From Acanthaster planci (Eukaryota > Echinodermata > Asteroidea > Valvatida > Acanthasteridae): 64,000 bases of DNA. A model generated the notes under the pieces. It made no database searches. It was not told the origin of the DNA and was given only the letters and a program-made list of their open reading frames with translations. Each line of letters starts with the position of its first letter. The stretch's first letter is position 1. Below, piece by piece: positions 35,819 through 49,098 of the stretch. The position numbers were made by a program, and so were the translations under genes. The stretch is from the NCBI RefSeq assembly GCF_001949145.1, contig NW_019091621.1, forward strand, positions 208,283 to 272,282, written 5' to 3'.

Positions 35819-38800
35819 ATGGATCCAGCTCACGTTTCTCGTCTGAAGGAAGAGCAAGAACACTCACTAGAGGAGACATTAGTCAGGATAAAGAAGTGGT
35901 GTGTGCATTTATCAACTAGTAAAATTTACATATGTGGTAGGCACGGTCTGAAGGCAGCCGGGGTAGCCAGCTGCCCTGCATGTTCTTATAATTATAAGGG
36001 AGAGCGACATTTTAACTTCTGAATGCACCTTGGGAGATATATAACTTTAGGGTTAATGTTGTCAAAAGGGTTGGCTTATGGTTTTGAGTTTTGAGGGGAA
36101 ACTGTGAGTGTTTAACACATAACACGTAGTCGATTCAAATTTGCATGGTTAGTTTATCAGTAAAAAAGTCACTTTTTCTCACAATTTACAGTTTGAAATT
36201 TCCAAAAAATAGGGTCAGCGCAATAAAGAGATTGTTTCCTTTGCTTTTTGGGGGACTTACCAGCTTTGCAAGATTAAAATATCAAAAAAATGGGAGGGCC
36301 CACGTATACAATCCCCAAAGGAGCTACCCCTAGAACTGTGGCGTCCGACGTCTGCCCCACTCCACATGGAAGCAAGGTGGATGTCAGACCCCACAGTTCT
36401 TGGGGTAGGAAGGAGCAAGGTGGGCATGACAAACAGTCAACGTTTGATCATTCCTCCATGGTCAAATGTTTGTAGGGGTATGATTCAACCCCAACAGTCC
36501 TCAGTTGCCAGCCAAATTCTCCTAATTGTCCGTAGTTGAAACACTTTCATCGACTCAGTCAAGGTGGAAAGATTTTCCTTATTTATATAGGCCTAGGCTT
36601 AACCGGTTCCAACCTACCCCTACCAAAATCTTGAGTGAGGGTAATCCTCAATCAGTACTTGGCACTGCATTTCATTGAACTGAAGCCCTCAGATTTACAA
36701 CATGAGTCGAAGGTGTACCTGGGTGCCTTAGGCAGCTGCCAAATTGCCCATAACTGTAACCACGGTAACGTCCGTGACCGTATAGTCGAGAGGTCCCTTA
36801 TTTTCCCACTAATACTTTCAAATTTATGCAAACTAATCTGACTTGACAATAAGTGGCATAATAAGGGACCCTGGTGGCTATATACTCCTGGACAACATTT
36901 GAGAATTAGTTACAGTTTTAGAGATGGGAGGAAAACCCAGGAGAATATTCTGGATAAGACCCACGAAATCAAGTAGGGACTGAAAACCCAATCTACATGT
37001 GGACCGAGCCTGGGAATCGAACCCAGGCCACAGAGGAAAGAACTACCACGCCAGCCTGACTCCCAAAAAAAATCAGTTGGGAACAGCAAAATCTTTGAAA
37101 ATGACTAACCAGTTGTGTTCAGTTTGCTTGGCATATCCTGCAAATTTGAGACTTTCATCAGGAAATCTTTATGCATTCAATACAGAGGAAGAAACTTCGA
37201 TTTTTTTGTGTTAGAGATTCTTGGCACTGTATGACGACTCGGAGTGTTAAAGTAGTCACAGTTGGTCTGGGCCTACAGGTGCCTTCTGTGCATTTTTTCA
37301 CCAGTTTTTAATGCTGAAATGAATCCTGAATGACAGATTGTGCCAAGCATTTGTATAATTCTGAACACAACTGGATTGTTACATGTAGCTTCAAAGATTT
37401 TGGTGTTCCGAACCAATTCTGGTGGGGCTATTAAAGGAAAATCTCTCCTTTTATGTGATAGGAAAATTTTTTTAAATCTTATGATTTGTTTGCCATGCTT
37501 GTATTTCTTTTTGGGAGGCATGGTAGGCCTGAGAGGCTTTTCTTCATGGGGAGGGATAGAATAGAATAGGGGTCACCATGACACATTGTAGAGTAGGCCA
37601 AGCTGGTAGCCTAGACTTATTGGGTGGATCAGTCAAGGTCAGTGTATGTAAAGTCAACCAATCTTTGAGTGAACAGGCAATTATACCATGATCAGCTGAT
37701 TGCCTTTCCTTGCTTTTGCAGCTGTCAAAGATTGTTTCAAAGAGGAAAGCTCATTTGGAGATTTCAGTCGGGATCAAGCTGATTGACCAGTTGTGCAGAG
37801 CAATTGGATGATCGTGCAGATTGGCTAATCGAGGTCTATCTAAAAAATTAACCATCATCAATCAGCATGTGCAGTTTAGGAATTCAGTCTTTTGAAGAGT
37901 TACAATCATGCAAAGTTCTTTTCAGTCTGGAAAACAGATTCTCTAAAATGCTTAATTTTTACAGTGGTATAAATAGAAGTCAACTGTATTATATTTTGTA
38001 AACTTTTTGGCGTCACTGTACATTGTCTTCCCATGTGAATGTTTCTTTAACAGGAAGAAGTTTATTGATGACTACACAGCACTACAGGACAGGTTACGAA
38101 CTCTGCCAGACAAAGTCACCCACAACATTATGGTAATTTTACTTCAGGCTTATGCATGCCGCAGGTTTGTTTGTGAGTTACTCCCGTGTTCCGATACCTA
38201 CCCCATAAGACTCATCAAACTTCCTGTCTGAAAACACTTGGCAGAAGCAGGGTCCCCTCTTCTGGAAGATTTATATTCAAGAATACAAACACCATTTTAT
38301 AACACAGTAATTATACGGGTCATCAAGGATCAGATGAACCCTCTTGCCTTCATGCATCCTTCTTGCTCAAGTACCAGGAGGTGATGCCTGGAATGCAGTA
38401 TACCAACGTTGCACTTGAGGAGAAAGGCAGTTGATGTTTTGGGGGGCAGTTGATTCATTTGTGTTTGATGTTTGTCAGAAGAAGTGCCACATGTCGCTGG
38501 ACGCTCCACAAGAAAATACAGGAACATGAATGGCCTGAAGTCTTCTTTGTTCCCTTCGGAAACAAGAGACACAAGAAACCGTTTTGATTTTGGGGAAATG
38601 CCTTTGCATGTGTACTTGCATGTGTTGGGTGCGATTATCCAATCTGCATGATGACCTGACCAACCCTGTATGAAGTCTCCAACTTAACTTCCCTTTCTTG
38701 AAACAATATACAGTATCTTAAAAAGAAAAAGGTGATTGACTGATGGTGGAAATACTGACAGATTGTGCAGTAAGATCGACTGATGGGACTGGGATCGGGC

Positions 38801-41800
38801 GATCACACATATCAACCGATTGCATCCAACATATATGCACTGTATATAGTGTAACCACATCTGCAATCCATACCTCCTTGCTGTTACCCACCCTCAGAAA
38901 AAACTTCTGAAAGAGATCTCAGTGGTTGCTGAGATTGAACTGTCAAATGTTCACTTCAAATTATTTTCTCTCTGTTGTTTATGCAGGTGCCTTTTGGACC
39001 AGTTGCTTTCATTCCAGGTCATATTGTCCACACCAATGAAATCATGGTCCTCCTTGGAGACAACTGGTTTGCGGAACGATCAGCCAAACAAGCTTGTGAA
39101 ATAATCGACAGAAGGAAAGACCGTAAGAATACTTCAGAGTTCTCTACCTGTGGAGAAATCTGTTCTGTGAAAAATTTCACGGGTAGTGGATTTTAACAGA
39201 TGAAAATGTCACGCTATTAAAGATCCGTGTCTACAGCAGTAATTGTCTGGATGTTTTTGCGTGTTTTAACTGGCAGTTGGGAAAAATCAAACATTAAAAT
39301 TTGTCCAAAGAGAAAAAGATCTACATGTACATGGAGCGGAGTGGAAACAATTCCTTTGCTTTTTAATACATTTTCCCAGATTTGAAAAGTATGCTGTCAG
39401 ACCTAGCCAAGCAGCGTCATCTGCTGGAGTCTAGGCTAGGCTTTACGTCAGAGCTGAAGGACATGAGCGAGAACAAGGGTGACCTGGTCGACATCAGAGA
39501 GGAGTATGACCCTGAGAAAGAGGCCAAGTGGAGAGGTATGATGAGATCACTTCTCATGTCTAGGTTCATTTCCCGTGTTAATTGGCGTCAGGTTCCATCT
39601 TGATGATAAACCCAAGGCCGTCAGGTTCCATCTCGATGGTGTTAAACCCAAGACAGTAGTTCAGTATTGAAGTATGCGTCGTATTGGGAAGCTGCAGTGG
39701 ACTTTGCAGAGTGATTTGCAGTTTGTCCTAGCATGCAAAAGAAGTCGTTACTATTCCTTGAGTCTGAAGACACTGATCAAGAAATTCCTCCAAATCAGTG
39801 ACATAGCAGTTTGCATGACTCCCATATTTGCAAGAACATGTGTGCAAGGTTCATTCATGCAGTATGGCAAGGGGAGTGGAGCAAGAAACAGGTTAGCCCA
39901 AGCCAAGGTTAAAGGCTACTACTAAGAAGTACGATGTGTACACCTGCGGCCCACGTGACATGGCAATGCAGACATGGCCGATGTGAAAATTGTCGTTGCC
40001 GTTTTCACGAAGAGACACTTTGGCCCCAAATCATGATTTTTTTTTTCTAACTTTCTGTTTTTTGGCAAAATCAAGTAGGCTATGCAGTGACAACACTTTG
40101 GTGTAATCATTTTCACCAAATCTACTGAAATCAGCCAAATCATGATGATCTATATTTACCTGGGGCAAAATTCAACTATACCACAAAGAGGCGTATTTGT
40201 GTTCCATAGATATAGCGTTAGTAATAAAGGGCAAAATTATGGGCAAGCTTGTTTTCCACATTGTCACTCTGGAAATCTGTACAAATGTAACAATTTTGTA
40301 CCTGGAATAGACATGAATAGACAGGAGTCACACGAGTTTAAGCATTTTTACGAATAGACAAACGTGTTTGTTTACAAAATGAACACTTTTAATTGACTTC
40401 TAAAGATACCATTTTGTAGTTTTGTGTCATTTAAACTCTGCTTTTTTATGCAGTGGCATATGTCAAGTTAAAGGCATGTTACACCAGGGAAATAAGTGTT
40501 TGAAAAAGAGACCAACTTCAAATGTGATTTTCTCAAAACATAGGTTTTACTCTCTGGTGAGAATTCGCCTCTTTGTGAAAACGGTGATGATTTATAACTG
40601 TAGTTGACGCCTGGTTTTGCTCTGACGTTGAATCATAGTTTAGTGTTTGATATTGGTAGGAGATTTGTAATTTGTAGAAATTTTGATTCCTTTTTTTTTG
40701 TTATAAGTGATTTCACTCCTTTCTGGTAACAGAAGAGCGTAAGAAAAAAAGGAGAGATGCTGCAGCATTGAGCAGGCAAAGGAAGTCTCAAGGAGAAAGT
40801 GACCCATCCTCCCGAGAGGCATCCCTGGAGGCTCTGCCCATCCAAAGAGATGATGCACAGAGTGAATTGCAGAGCCAAACCTCATCAGGGGGTTCTAGTC
40901 TTGGACAGGTGACAGAGGGAGGCGAAGGAGCTGCGGGAAGCAAGCACAGGGATCCTGAGATGACGGAAGAAGAGATTTGGGCAAGTGGAGTCCGGGGGTT
41001 CATGACTGAGGAGGAACTGTGGGCAAGGCTCGATGAGCTGGAACAACAAGAGGAAGAATTGGATGAGCTGGCATTGTGAGTACGCGTATATCTAAGGCCG
41101 AGCAGTTGCACCTTGATAAACCTAATAAAAGATAATGACGTCACACACTGTTTACATGTGCGCTTTCCTTCAGGAGTATGATGGATCGCACCCCATCTCA
41201 CTGCCATGGGAAAGCATACTTGTTAACAAAGCGTGACTTCATTATGTTATAGGTCTATAGGAGTCACAATAAACTCGGCTCACAGCCTATTGCAGGTACC
41301 ATGTACATTTGTAAATGTATACTTCTGCAATGAGCCAGTTCAGTGTTTCAGCAAGGTCATTCAAGAACCAAGGAGTGCAAATCCGTTCACGGCCATGTTG
41401 GTGATAGGGCAGACCTAATGCATGCATATTGCTATTCCTGAACGACCTTGGATATGCTTCCTTTTGAACGTGTGCTGTAGGAATACTTAACTGCTCATTA
41501 AACCTGATTTTGATGACTGATCTTCTGAACAATCTCATTCAGAAGCTGTCATTTTCCGATGCTGTTTCTTATAGAATGTCGGATGGTGAAGAGGACCAGA
41601 CTAACGACAGTACTGATGAGCAGCATCCCCGTGTCAATCAGGGAAGACATGTGCGATGGTGCGATGAAGGTAACTCCGACAACGAAGAAAATGAAAGTGA
41701 CTCGCAAGGCAAACCACCGACGATCACCTTCAAGCACACGCAAGAACCAGATGCTGATGACAAGGTGAGTACGCATGTATTGTTGACCTTTTGCCCCTTA

Positions 41801-44800
41801 TTTTGTTGTGACCCAAATTGAAAAATGTATGGCAAGATGGCTCAAAACATTGACCTTTCCTGTTTACTTTTTGCATCCCCGGTTCAAATCCATTTCAAGC
41901 CAGGAATAAACCTACAAATTTAATCTAAAATGCATTGGTTAGCTCCCCCCCAACTCATGACCCAACCCCCCCGATACCTGATCCCATCTTTCCATTGCAG
42001 AAACAAATTATAACAACTGCAAACACCAAGTAAGTCGCTTACAAAGTGACGTTGGCATGTCCCCACATTTTGGGGCCCACAGCAACTGAGTTCAATAGCT
42101 GTGCAGTCAGCATGAACAAGATTGCATACGTATGACAAGAGTTTCTTTACTTTGCGAAAATATGCAAATCCATCTATGATTGTTCAAATGAATTGTGCTC
42201 GCACGTGATGTTCTTCAAGTGTAAGCATGGCAGCTTACCTTCACTCTTTGTCATAAGCAGAAAAATCTCTACTTGTTCATGGAATCAACCTTCCAAGCAT
42301 TCAGGTTTGAGATTCTTCCCCTTATTAAAATTGTATTGCAGGTCTCTTCAGAATCAGCCGCCCCACCTAACCCCACTGAAGTTTCAACAGCGGTAATGAG
42401 CCCAGCCGACATCTACAAGCAGTACACATCACTGGCTGCTCCAAGTCCAGACGGGGGAACCCCTGTCATTGTAACCACCCCTCAGCATAACCAGCCCTTG
42501 AAGTCTATCTTGAAGACTAGTGTCAAACCCACGTCAGTGAGAGCGGTAGAGAGCGAGGAAGGGACGGAAACGAAGGAGACCAAAACTCCTGTCATACTCC
42601 CAGCACCACTTTCAGTAAGCTACTGTTTGTTAAAGACAGTGTATAGAGGGATCCCAATACGACGCTTTTAGCTTCGATCTGCGCATTTCCGCGTTTGAAA
42701 ACGAGGCTGTTTGTGTTAGCTTCAATTCTTAATACGATCAGACGATGGGAAGTTAGGAGTTAAGACACAAAATACATAAAGGTATGTTAAATTAAGACTT
42801 TCCAGGCTACAACTTTTAATTGAGGAGTCTTTCAGGATGACTCGACGCGTAAAATCAAAAGAAAAAATAACGGCAATTTACCGCGAGCTAACGTACCTGC
42901 GATGGTTGTGTATCTTATGCAGTGGGCATGGTTTAATCTGAAGTGGCGCCACACTTACGAACCAGATACTCCATGTACTGTGTCGACTCCGCGGGTGCGC
43001 TCGACGAAGTTCAACACAGAGAACCTCGCTTTCAATGCGGATATGCGCAGATGGAGCTAATGTGAAATCCCTCTATAGGATTTGCAAGATCACCAAAACA
43101 GGATTGTTGAATTGTCTTGAAATATCTTACTGTAAAGTAAGTGCGCAATAGTGTCAGACAATCTGTGAAAACATACCGCCAGGAATGCTGTCTTTTTTTT
43201 TGAGAAAAGAGAAATTTAATGGTTTTTCCAAAGATCATCTGGGTGGACGATATTTGGAAAATACAATTTGTTCAAATACCGCAACTGTTACCGGGCACAA
43301 TGAAAATGCTTGTGAAGCATTGAGGTTTTGGAAGAGTCTACGTTAATGGGTAATATACTAACTTTGGTAAGCCTGAACTCATTATTAAGCAACAAAATAG
43401 ATACATCACCGTTTCTTGATGAAATTTTGGAAGTCTACCTCACATGAATACATCATCTCACTATCATCCCTTAAGATAATAGTATGGTCCAAATGGCCAT
43501 TCCTTCGGAGCTTCATACCAAAGCCTGTTTTTCTTGAACAAAGTCTCCAAATTTGAAACATTTTAGCTTTCTGTTTTTCCAATACCAGTAGCTCTCAGTC
43601 TAAAGGAGAATTTGGACTGGTTTCAAATTAAAGTTTCTTAATGAAACTTTGAAAGTTTACCTCACGTGAATATATCCTCTCGCTATGATCCGGTGGCCGT
43701 TTCTTCGGAGCTCCATACCCAAGCCTGGTTTTCTCACACAAAATATGCCATTTCGAGACATTTAGCTTTCTGTGTTCGTCAATAACAAAAACTCTCATGC
43801 CCAAAGTGTAAGGATCGTTAACATATTCAACTCTTTACAAAGTATTCATGATGGGCACTGACGGTGTGTGGGTGGTTTTGACGGACAAACATACATGTGG
43901 AGAGTGAACAATGACTGTGTGATGGATCGTGCACATGTACATACACATGTTCATTGTAAATCAATAGGAGCCCACAGCATTTTTAACCATGGAGTATCCA
44001 CTTTATCAGGATGCCAAACTGAGTGATACATCAAACAAACAGCTCAATTTGCTCTCTTTCCAATACAAATGAAAACTCAAAAAGTGGCTCTGGCAACTTA
44101 AGACTCCTTTTTACAGAGTCGGTCGCACAGTGTGGTCGCACAGTGACTGGGGTGACTTCACTGCACAATGTATATCCAGCAAGAAATGAGACCGAGGGTA
44201 CCCCCCGACATGTCCAATTGCTATACACACTCCAGACTATTGTTACCTAACACATCCCCCCAAGATGTCTGAAAAGAATTCCTCAGATTTCAGTGAGACA
44301 ATGTTCAACACCAAGTGGGGGGGTTCTCTCCGTCTCATATCTTGCTTCATGTAGCACAGTGAAGTGTTGTTTATTTGACAAATTCTCCGTGTTGCATTGT
44401 TGAAGAGGAAACGCAAACTTGATGGTAAATTTGCTGACCACTAGTACTACACGAAGCCATGGGAAAAAATACATTCGCCTGTGCATCGTTCAAGCCTTCA
44501 AGAATGCCCTGTGGCTCATTGATTTTTTCTAGACAAATTATATGAGCTGTATTTCAGTGGTTGGAAATGAACAGCATTTTTCTCGATTTTTCTCAAAGCA
44601 GTGATCTTGAAGAATGAAACAAGTTCATGGAATGATACATAGAGTAAATCACAACCCCCCCAAATCAGCCAATTTTGACAAATTTGCAGTACATGCAAAT
44701 CCTATATACTACCTTTAAAGGCAATATCGACTTTGACCTTTTAGGACATATACATAAATACCATAGACAGTTTCCCTATTCAACAACTTGCAATGTGATG

Positions 44801-45740
44801 GTGTATTAACATTTTGATAATGCCCACTGACATTTGATCATGCCCACTACCATTTGATAATGCCCACTGCCATTTGATCATGCCCACTGCCATTTGATCA
44901 TGCCCGCTGCCATTTGAAAATGCCCACTGCCATTTGATTATGCCCACTGCCATTTGATCATGCCCGCTGCCATTTGATCATGCCCGCTGCCATTTGATCA
45001 TGCCCGCTGCCATTTGATCATGCCCGCTGCCATTTGATCATGCCCACTGCCATTTGATCATGCCTGCTGTGTAAAAACGCTGGCACCTGGATACAAGACA
45101 GTTTATGCCATTCCTATTAGTCAAGAGTCTGTGTGCACTGCGGTAGACAGACCTTGCCATGCGTATGCCAAGTCCATATAAGGAGACTAATCTAGACTAT
45201 TTGCACAAGGAATTTACCATAAAATGGACAGGGGTGTTCAGGGAAATGGAAGTAAGTCTTGAACAAACTCCTTGGAAATTTATTGTATACGGATTTCTTT
45301 ATGACTCCCTGAACAAAATGGTATTTTTACGAAAGGGAATGTGCTTGGCCTGTCTTAAACTAACATTTAAAGACAGGCTCAGGGGAATGAACACTGATAA
45401 TGCCCGAGCTGCAGTTAGAGTCACAGCTGGCCTTAAACACACATGTAAGATTGGCCAAGCACACATTTATTCCCTTATTAAATCAACAAAAAGAAGCTGA
45501 GTTTAAATGGCCTTGTGTAGTTACCAGTGTTTGTGTAGGTAGAGCTGTCAACACACTTTTTAACATCTTTTTAAAATTCCTTGTGTAACAAAGGCATTTT
45601 CAGGTCAGGTGACTGAACGACCCCGTGCCTCTGCCAGTCAAGATGCAGCTGCGACAATACCACCAGATGCAAAGGACCCCAAAGCTGCCCCGCCCAAGAG
45701 AGTGTCCCACTTTAAAGCAGCTAGGCAGCAGCGGAGGTGA
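35819..45740 (+). CDS. URI1: Unconventional prefoldin RPB5 interactor 1
   Basis: URI1 is a prefoldin-like subunit of the R2TP/URI chaperone complex that binds RNA polymerase subunit RPB5. Coding exons are 35819-35898, 38054-38132, 38987-39122, 39380-39535, 40733-41075, 41575-41764, 42342-42614 and 45594-45740, 1404 nt, 467 aa (human 535). All junction phases close. Residues 1 to about 150 form the alpha-prefoldin region, including IMVPFGPVAFIPGHIVHTNE and VLLGDNWFAERSAKQA. EELWARLDELEQQEEE near 243-258 matches the RPB5-binding box. SPADIYKQY at 348-356, SILK at 383-386 and KRVSHFKAAR near the end are family landmarks. RHVRW at 289-293 fits an RVxF docking motif. The acceptor of exon 8 is AAG, not the nearby CAG at 45601-45603, because the latter would create a stop. 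The human protein's long acidic repeat is absent. A 3' AATAAA lies at 46051-46056. Confidence 0.95.
36905..37063 (-). mobile_element. tRNA-derived SINE, copy 2 (URI1 intron 1)
   Basis: Minus strand: A-box-like TGGCGTGGTAGTTC near 37040-37054, B box GGTTCGATTCC near 37013-37023, then the body TTTTCAGTCCCTACTTG and TCCTGGGTTTTCCTCCCATC, matching the element at 5262-5505. Confidence 0.75.
41149..41227. mobile_element. Short MITE family 4, copy 1 (URI1 intron 5)
   Basis: TGTTTACATGTGCGCTTTCC ... GGAAAGCATACTTGTTAACA: inverted ends, about 79 bp. Similar to 49099-49168. Confidence 0.6.
42642..43077 (+). mobile_element. MITE family 1, copy 2 (URI1 intron 7)
   Basis: About 436 bp with termini TATAGAGGGAT and ATCCCTCTATA. 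It is the reverse-complement partner of 8700-9132 and begins only 27 bases after the exon 7 donor at 42615. Confidence 0.9.
44177..44347 (+). mobile_element. MITE family 2, copy 2 (URI1 intron 7)
   Basis: Partner of 28183-28352. Shared tracts include CTATACACACT, GACTATTGTTACCT and ATGTCTGAAAAGAATTCCT. Inverted ends of about 28 bases. Confidence 0.85.
44813..45070. repeat. 20-bp minisatellite, about 13 units
   Basis: The unit CATTTGATCATGCCCACTGC repeats head to tail with few changes (A/G in CCCACTGC or CCCGCTGC; GATAA or GAAAA variants at the left end). It lies in URI1 intron 7. Confidence 0.97.
45158..45490 (+). mobile_element. MITE family 5, copy 1 (URI1 intron 7)
   Basis: The left arm (TATAAGGAGACTAATCTAG) and the GTGCTTGGCCTGTCTTAAAC block match the reverse complement of 55480-55798, and internal inverted blocks are visible (GACAGGCTCAGG). 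The 113-codon opening here is part of this repeat. Confidence 0.65.
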
Positions 45741-46050
45741 CAGGACAAGGACTGAAGCCGGGGAACCAGGACACAACACTCATCCCCTGACCTCATAATG
45801 AGCAATATTGAAAGGAGAATTCCTGCAGAAAGGAATGACAATGTGTGAAGCGTGTCCCCAGAAGACCTAAGCGGAGGCATATCATTGTACATGTATATCT
45901 AAATAATGCACACACCGATTTGCAGACAGGAATGGTGCAGAGCCTTGAATTACAGAGTCAGATAGCAGCTTTAGTAATTGACCTTGATATTCAAAAGTCA
46001 GCCATATTGAATTGAGAACAAGGTTAACTATTTTATTTTGGGAACTTGAG

Positions 46051-46071
46051 AATAAAAATGAAACTAATAAA
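46051..46071 (+). terminator. Candidate poly(A) signals of URI1
   Basis: Two AATAAA hexamers, at 46051-46056 and 46066-46071, lie about 310 bases after the URI1 stop codon in AT-rich sequence. They are the first good hexamers downstream of the gene. The cleavage site is not determined. Confidence 0.5.
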
Positions 46072-46177
46072 TGAAAGTTTATGGCATTAATGTCAAAGAT
46101 GTTGATGAATAATTTAGAGTATGTGATAAATTATGTCCGAATGTTTTAAGCCTCATTTAAAAAAATGAAAACGAGGC

Positions 46178-46537
46178 ATAGAATAATTAATATTTATAAA
46201 GCGCCTTTAACACAGATCAAAGTACTGTACACTATTATTACTCCTGTTCACTGGGCCATGGGCCACTGAAACATTTCAAATACCATCTCAGGTCCCTGGG
46301 GAGTATACAGCTTAATGCAGCCACTATTCGGCGCATAGCGGCTAAATCAACCATAATAACCATCTCTGCCCTCACAGGTACCCAATTACTCTTGGGTGGA
46401 GAGAGGCAATGAGTGACGAAGTGCCTTGCCTAAAGGCACATGCACCATATGACCCCAGGCTGGATTGGAACTCACCGGCCGACTACGAATCCTGACTACG
46501 AATCCGATACTCTTAACCACAAGGCCACAGCACTCCA
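46178..46537 (-). mobile_element. tRNA-derived SINE with LINE-like tail
   Basis: Read on the minus strand: head GGAGTGCTGTGGCCTTGTGG with A-box-like TGGCCTTGTGGTTAAGAG (46511-46528) and B-box-like GAGTTCCAATCC (46462-46473), a body of about 250 bases, and the tail GGCGCTTTATAAATATTAA. It lies about 110 bases after the URI1 poly(A) signals. Confidence 0.8.
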
Positions 46538-49098
46538 TTCAAAATAGTCTGGCACTATCCCATTAAAAGAAATTACAGTGAATAAGTTCAATTCTGGGTA
46601 CCTGGTAAAAATGCCTTCCTTGTGAATAAGGTCTGTTGTTGCGTGCTTATTGTGAAGAGTATTGCAATGGGGTCTGAATCTACTGTAATGAACTACAAAG
46701 CTGCAAGAGTGTTCCCAAATGGGACATTTTGTTTACCACAAATGGTAAAAGCAGTTTAGAAATGGAAAAGAACCAAGGCAAATGGGACTTCTTTGGACTA
46801 GGGTAGCCCATACAAGCTATGAATGATACCACATACTCTGAAATATTTCTCCGAAAGACATTTAGATGCTCTAAAAGATTTAAAGAGTTTAAAAGTGAAA
46901 AAGTCAGTAACATCTAATCCAGGTTTTCCTGGCTAAATTCATAAAACTAGTCAAATTGGTATCTTTATGCCTATTTCTTTAAACAATGCAACATGGATCA
47001 TCAAAATCGGAGTCCTTTGAAGGCATTCAAGCATTAAAATCCATTCTCAGACATGCATTTTTCGTAGTATTTTTCAATACAGAATTTGTCGCTCATTGTA
47101 AGGACATACAATTTTTCCAGATTTGCAAGGAATGGGTTATTCCGTTTCACTTGTTCTTTTAATATTTTGTTCATGGACAGTTTGGGATCATGCAGGCTCT
47201 GTTGCTAAGATGTTATTTCTATTTTGACAATTTACCTTTGCACTCATTCAAAGATATTTTATTGTCGCCATTAAATGTTCTGACTTTTTTCTGCTACTGG
47301 ATAAAATTACATTCCTTGTAAGTTGTTATGAACTGGTATTTGGATTCAGGGCAAAAAAAACCTAATTTGCCATTTTTACATTTTCATATTAGTCCAGACA
47401 TATACTTATTTGGTTACCATGTCATTAAAGCTTGCTTACTTTTTGACTAATTGACATCCTTTGTGTGTTCAGAAATATTCTGTGCTTCTTAAAGATAAAA
47501 CAAGAATGCATTTGACTCCATTTTTGTGGGTTTGTGTGTTTTTAATAAACTCCAAACATAAGACAAATCACAAGATTGATGACCGACTATAAATTAAAAC
47601 TCCTTCAATTAACTGATAAAATTCACAAAAAAACAATGGAAGCAAATGTTGTGTATTACCTTTAAAAATGTCATTGCACACTGCTGCCTACTTTATTATT
47701 GGAGACTTAAAGCTTCACACATAAAATCTCAAGACAACATTTTAAAACAAGGATGTTGCAATCAACACCTGACTATTTCAAAGTCAAACCTTCACACTAC
47801 AAAACTGTGCACTTTGTGACTTGTGAGTGGTACTGGAGTTGGAAATTTTTATGTTTTCCAGTCAATTTCAATTCTTTCAAACTCTGCAAAGAAGGCATGG
47901 GTGTAAAGCTTAGCACTTTACTGACCACCAAATCTGAATATCCTGCTATTTTCAAGCAAACTTGAATGATTGTGATTGGTCAATCCTTGGCAACAGACTG
48001 CTCTATATACATACTTGTACATACATGTATATCCTACAAAAAATCAACATGCATTTTCTACTATTCCAAGGACGAGCATTAAATTTCTAATGTAAAACGG
48101 TTCAAGGTTGCACAATCTGCCGTGAATACAAAGCCTATGCCTGTGTAAGGTTTGCAGAAGTTCAATTAGTTACACGTGTCCCACCTGGTCTCGAAGAACA
48201 CAAAATACAGAGTTTGTGTCTCACAAACCACTCAGTCTTTGGTCTCGTTAAGCACGCATATGGAACTTGGGTTTACACCATTATTCCATTTCCTGTTGTG
48301 CTTGAGGGATAAGTATGTCTGGAAGTACTGGAGTGCAAAAACACTCAAAATGGTATTTTCAATGACGAAATTTTGATAATCCTGGACAGCTCCTGACATC
48401 TTGACATTCAGCCGATAAAAAAATATTGCTGAAATGTCTTAATACTGATTGTACCCAATTTACCCTTTGTGATACACAATTTATTAGATTTAAGCACAAT
48501 TAACATAACATGTAAACATGTAGTACAAATGAAGGGAAAAGTAAAAATCTTACCACAAACCAATTCTTGCCACGTCTCCAATTATATTTCTACATTTGGT
48601 GAATGTAAATTTCATAACAACGTTCCACTAAAATATTATTTTATCAATTTTTCCAACAATGGGTTGACATTTTTGCACTGTACAGAATAAAAGCTGTGCG
48701 TACACACCCAAAATGCAAGTTGGTCCAGGAAAATTTCTTTCAGTCCTTAAGGTAATGGAACTTCTGGGATCCCGGGACCCATATTTGACACAGTTGGCAG
48801 TTCTTGGGGCCACAAGGACAATGTTGATCGGAAACAATGTTTGTTATTGGATTAGCATCTGGCAAAACAGATCAGTAACATAAAGCTGATGTATGATTTT
48901 TCTAGTGATATGCCAGCGTGTCAAGCAGCAAAAAGAACTCAAATTCTGGTAAATCTTCAGGACAAAAATGCCCATTATTAAAATTTGATTATTTGTTTAA
49001 AAAAAACACAAATTTAGCACACATACTACAAAGTAACAAAAGATGATAAATTCAACCTGTCTCAAGCCACTAAAAGACCTGATAACAATGCCACGCTC
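46538..49098. other. Intergenic, convergent 3' ends of URI1 and IMPA1
   Basis: AT-rich with no gene recognised; only short chance openings. Confidence 0.5.

Noticed and set aside
44813-45070. CRISPR-like array
   Set aside because: The 20-bp units follow each other without spacers and lie in an animal gene intron.
45159-45500. 113-codon plus-strand ORF
   Set aside because: It falls wholly in an inverted-repeat element shared with 55480-55798 and lies in URI1 intron 7.
45604-45740. Alternative CAG acceptor for URI1 exon 8 at 45603
   Set aside because: From the phase-0 end of exon 7 it gives an immediate stop; the AAG acceptor at 45593 keeps frame and yields the conserved AFSG start.
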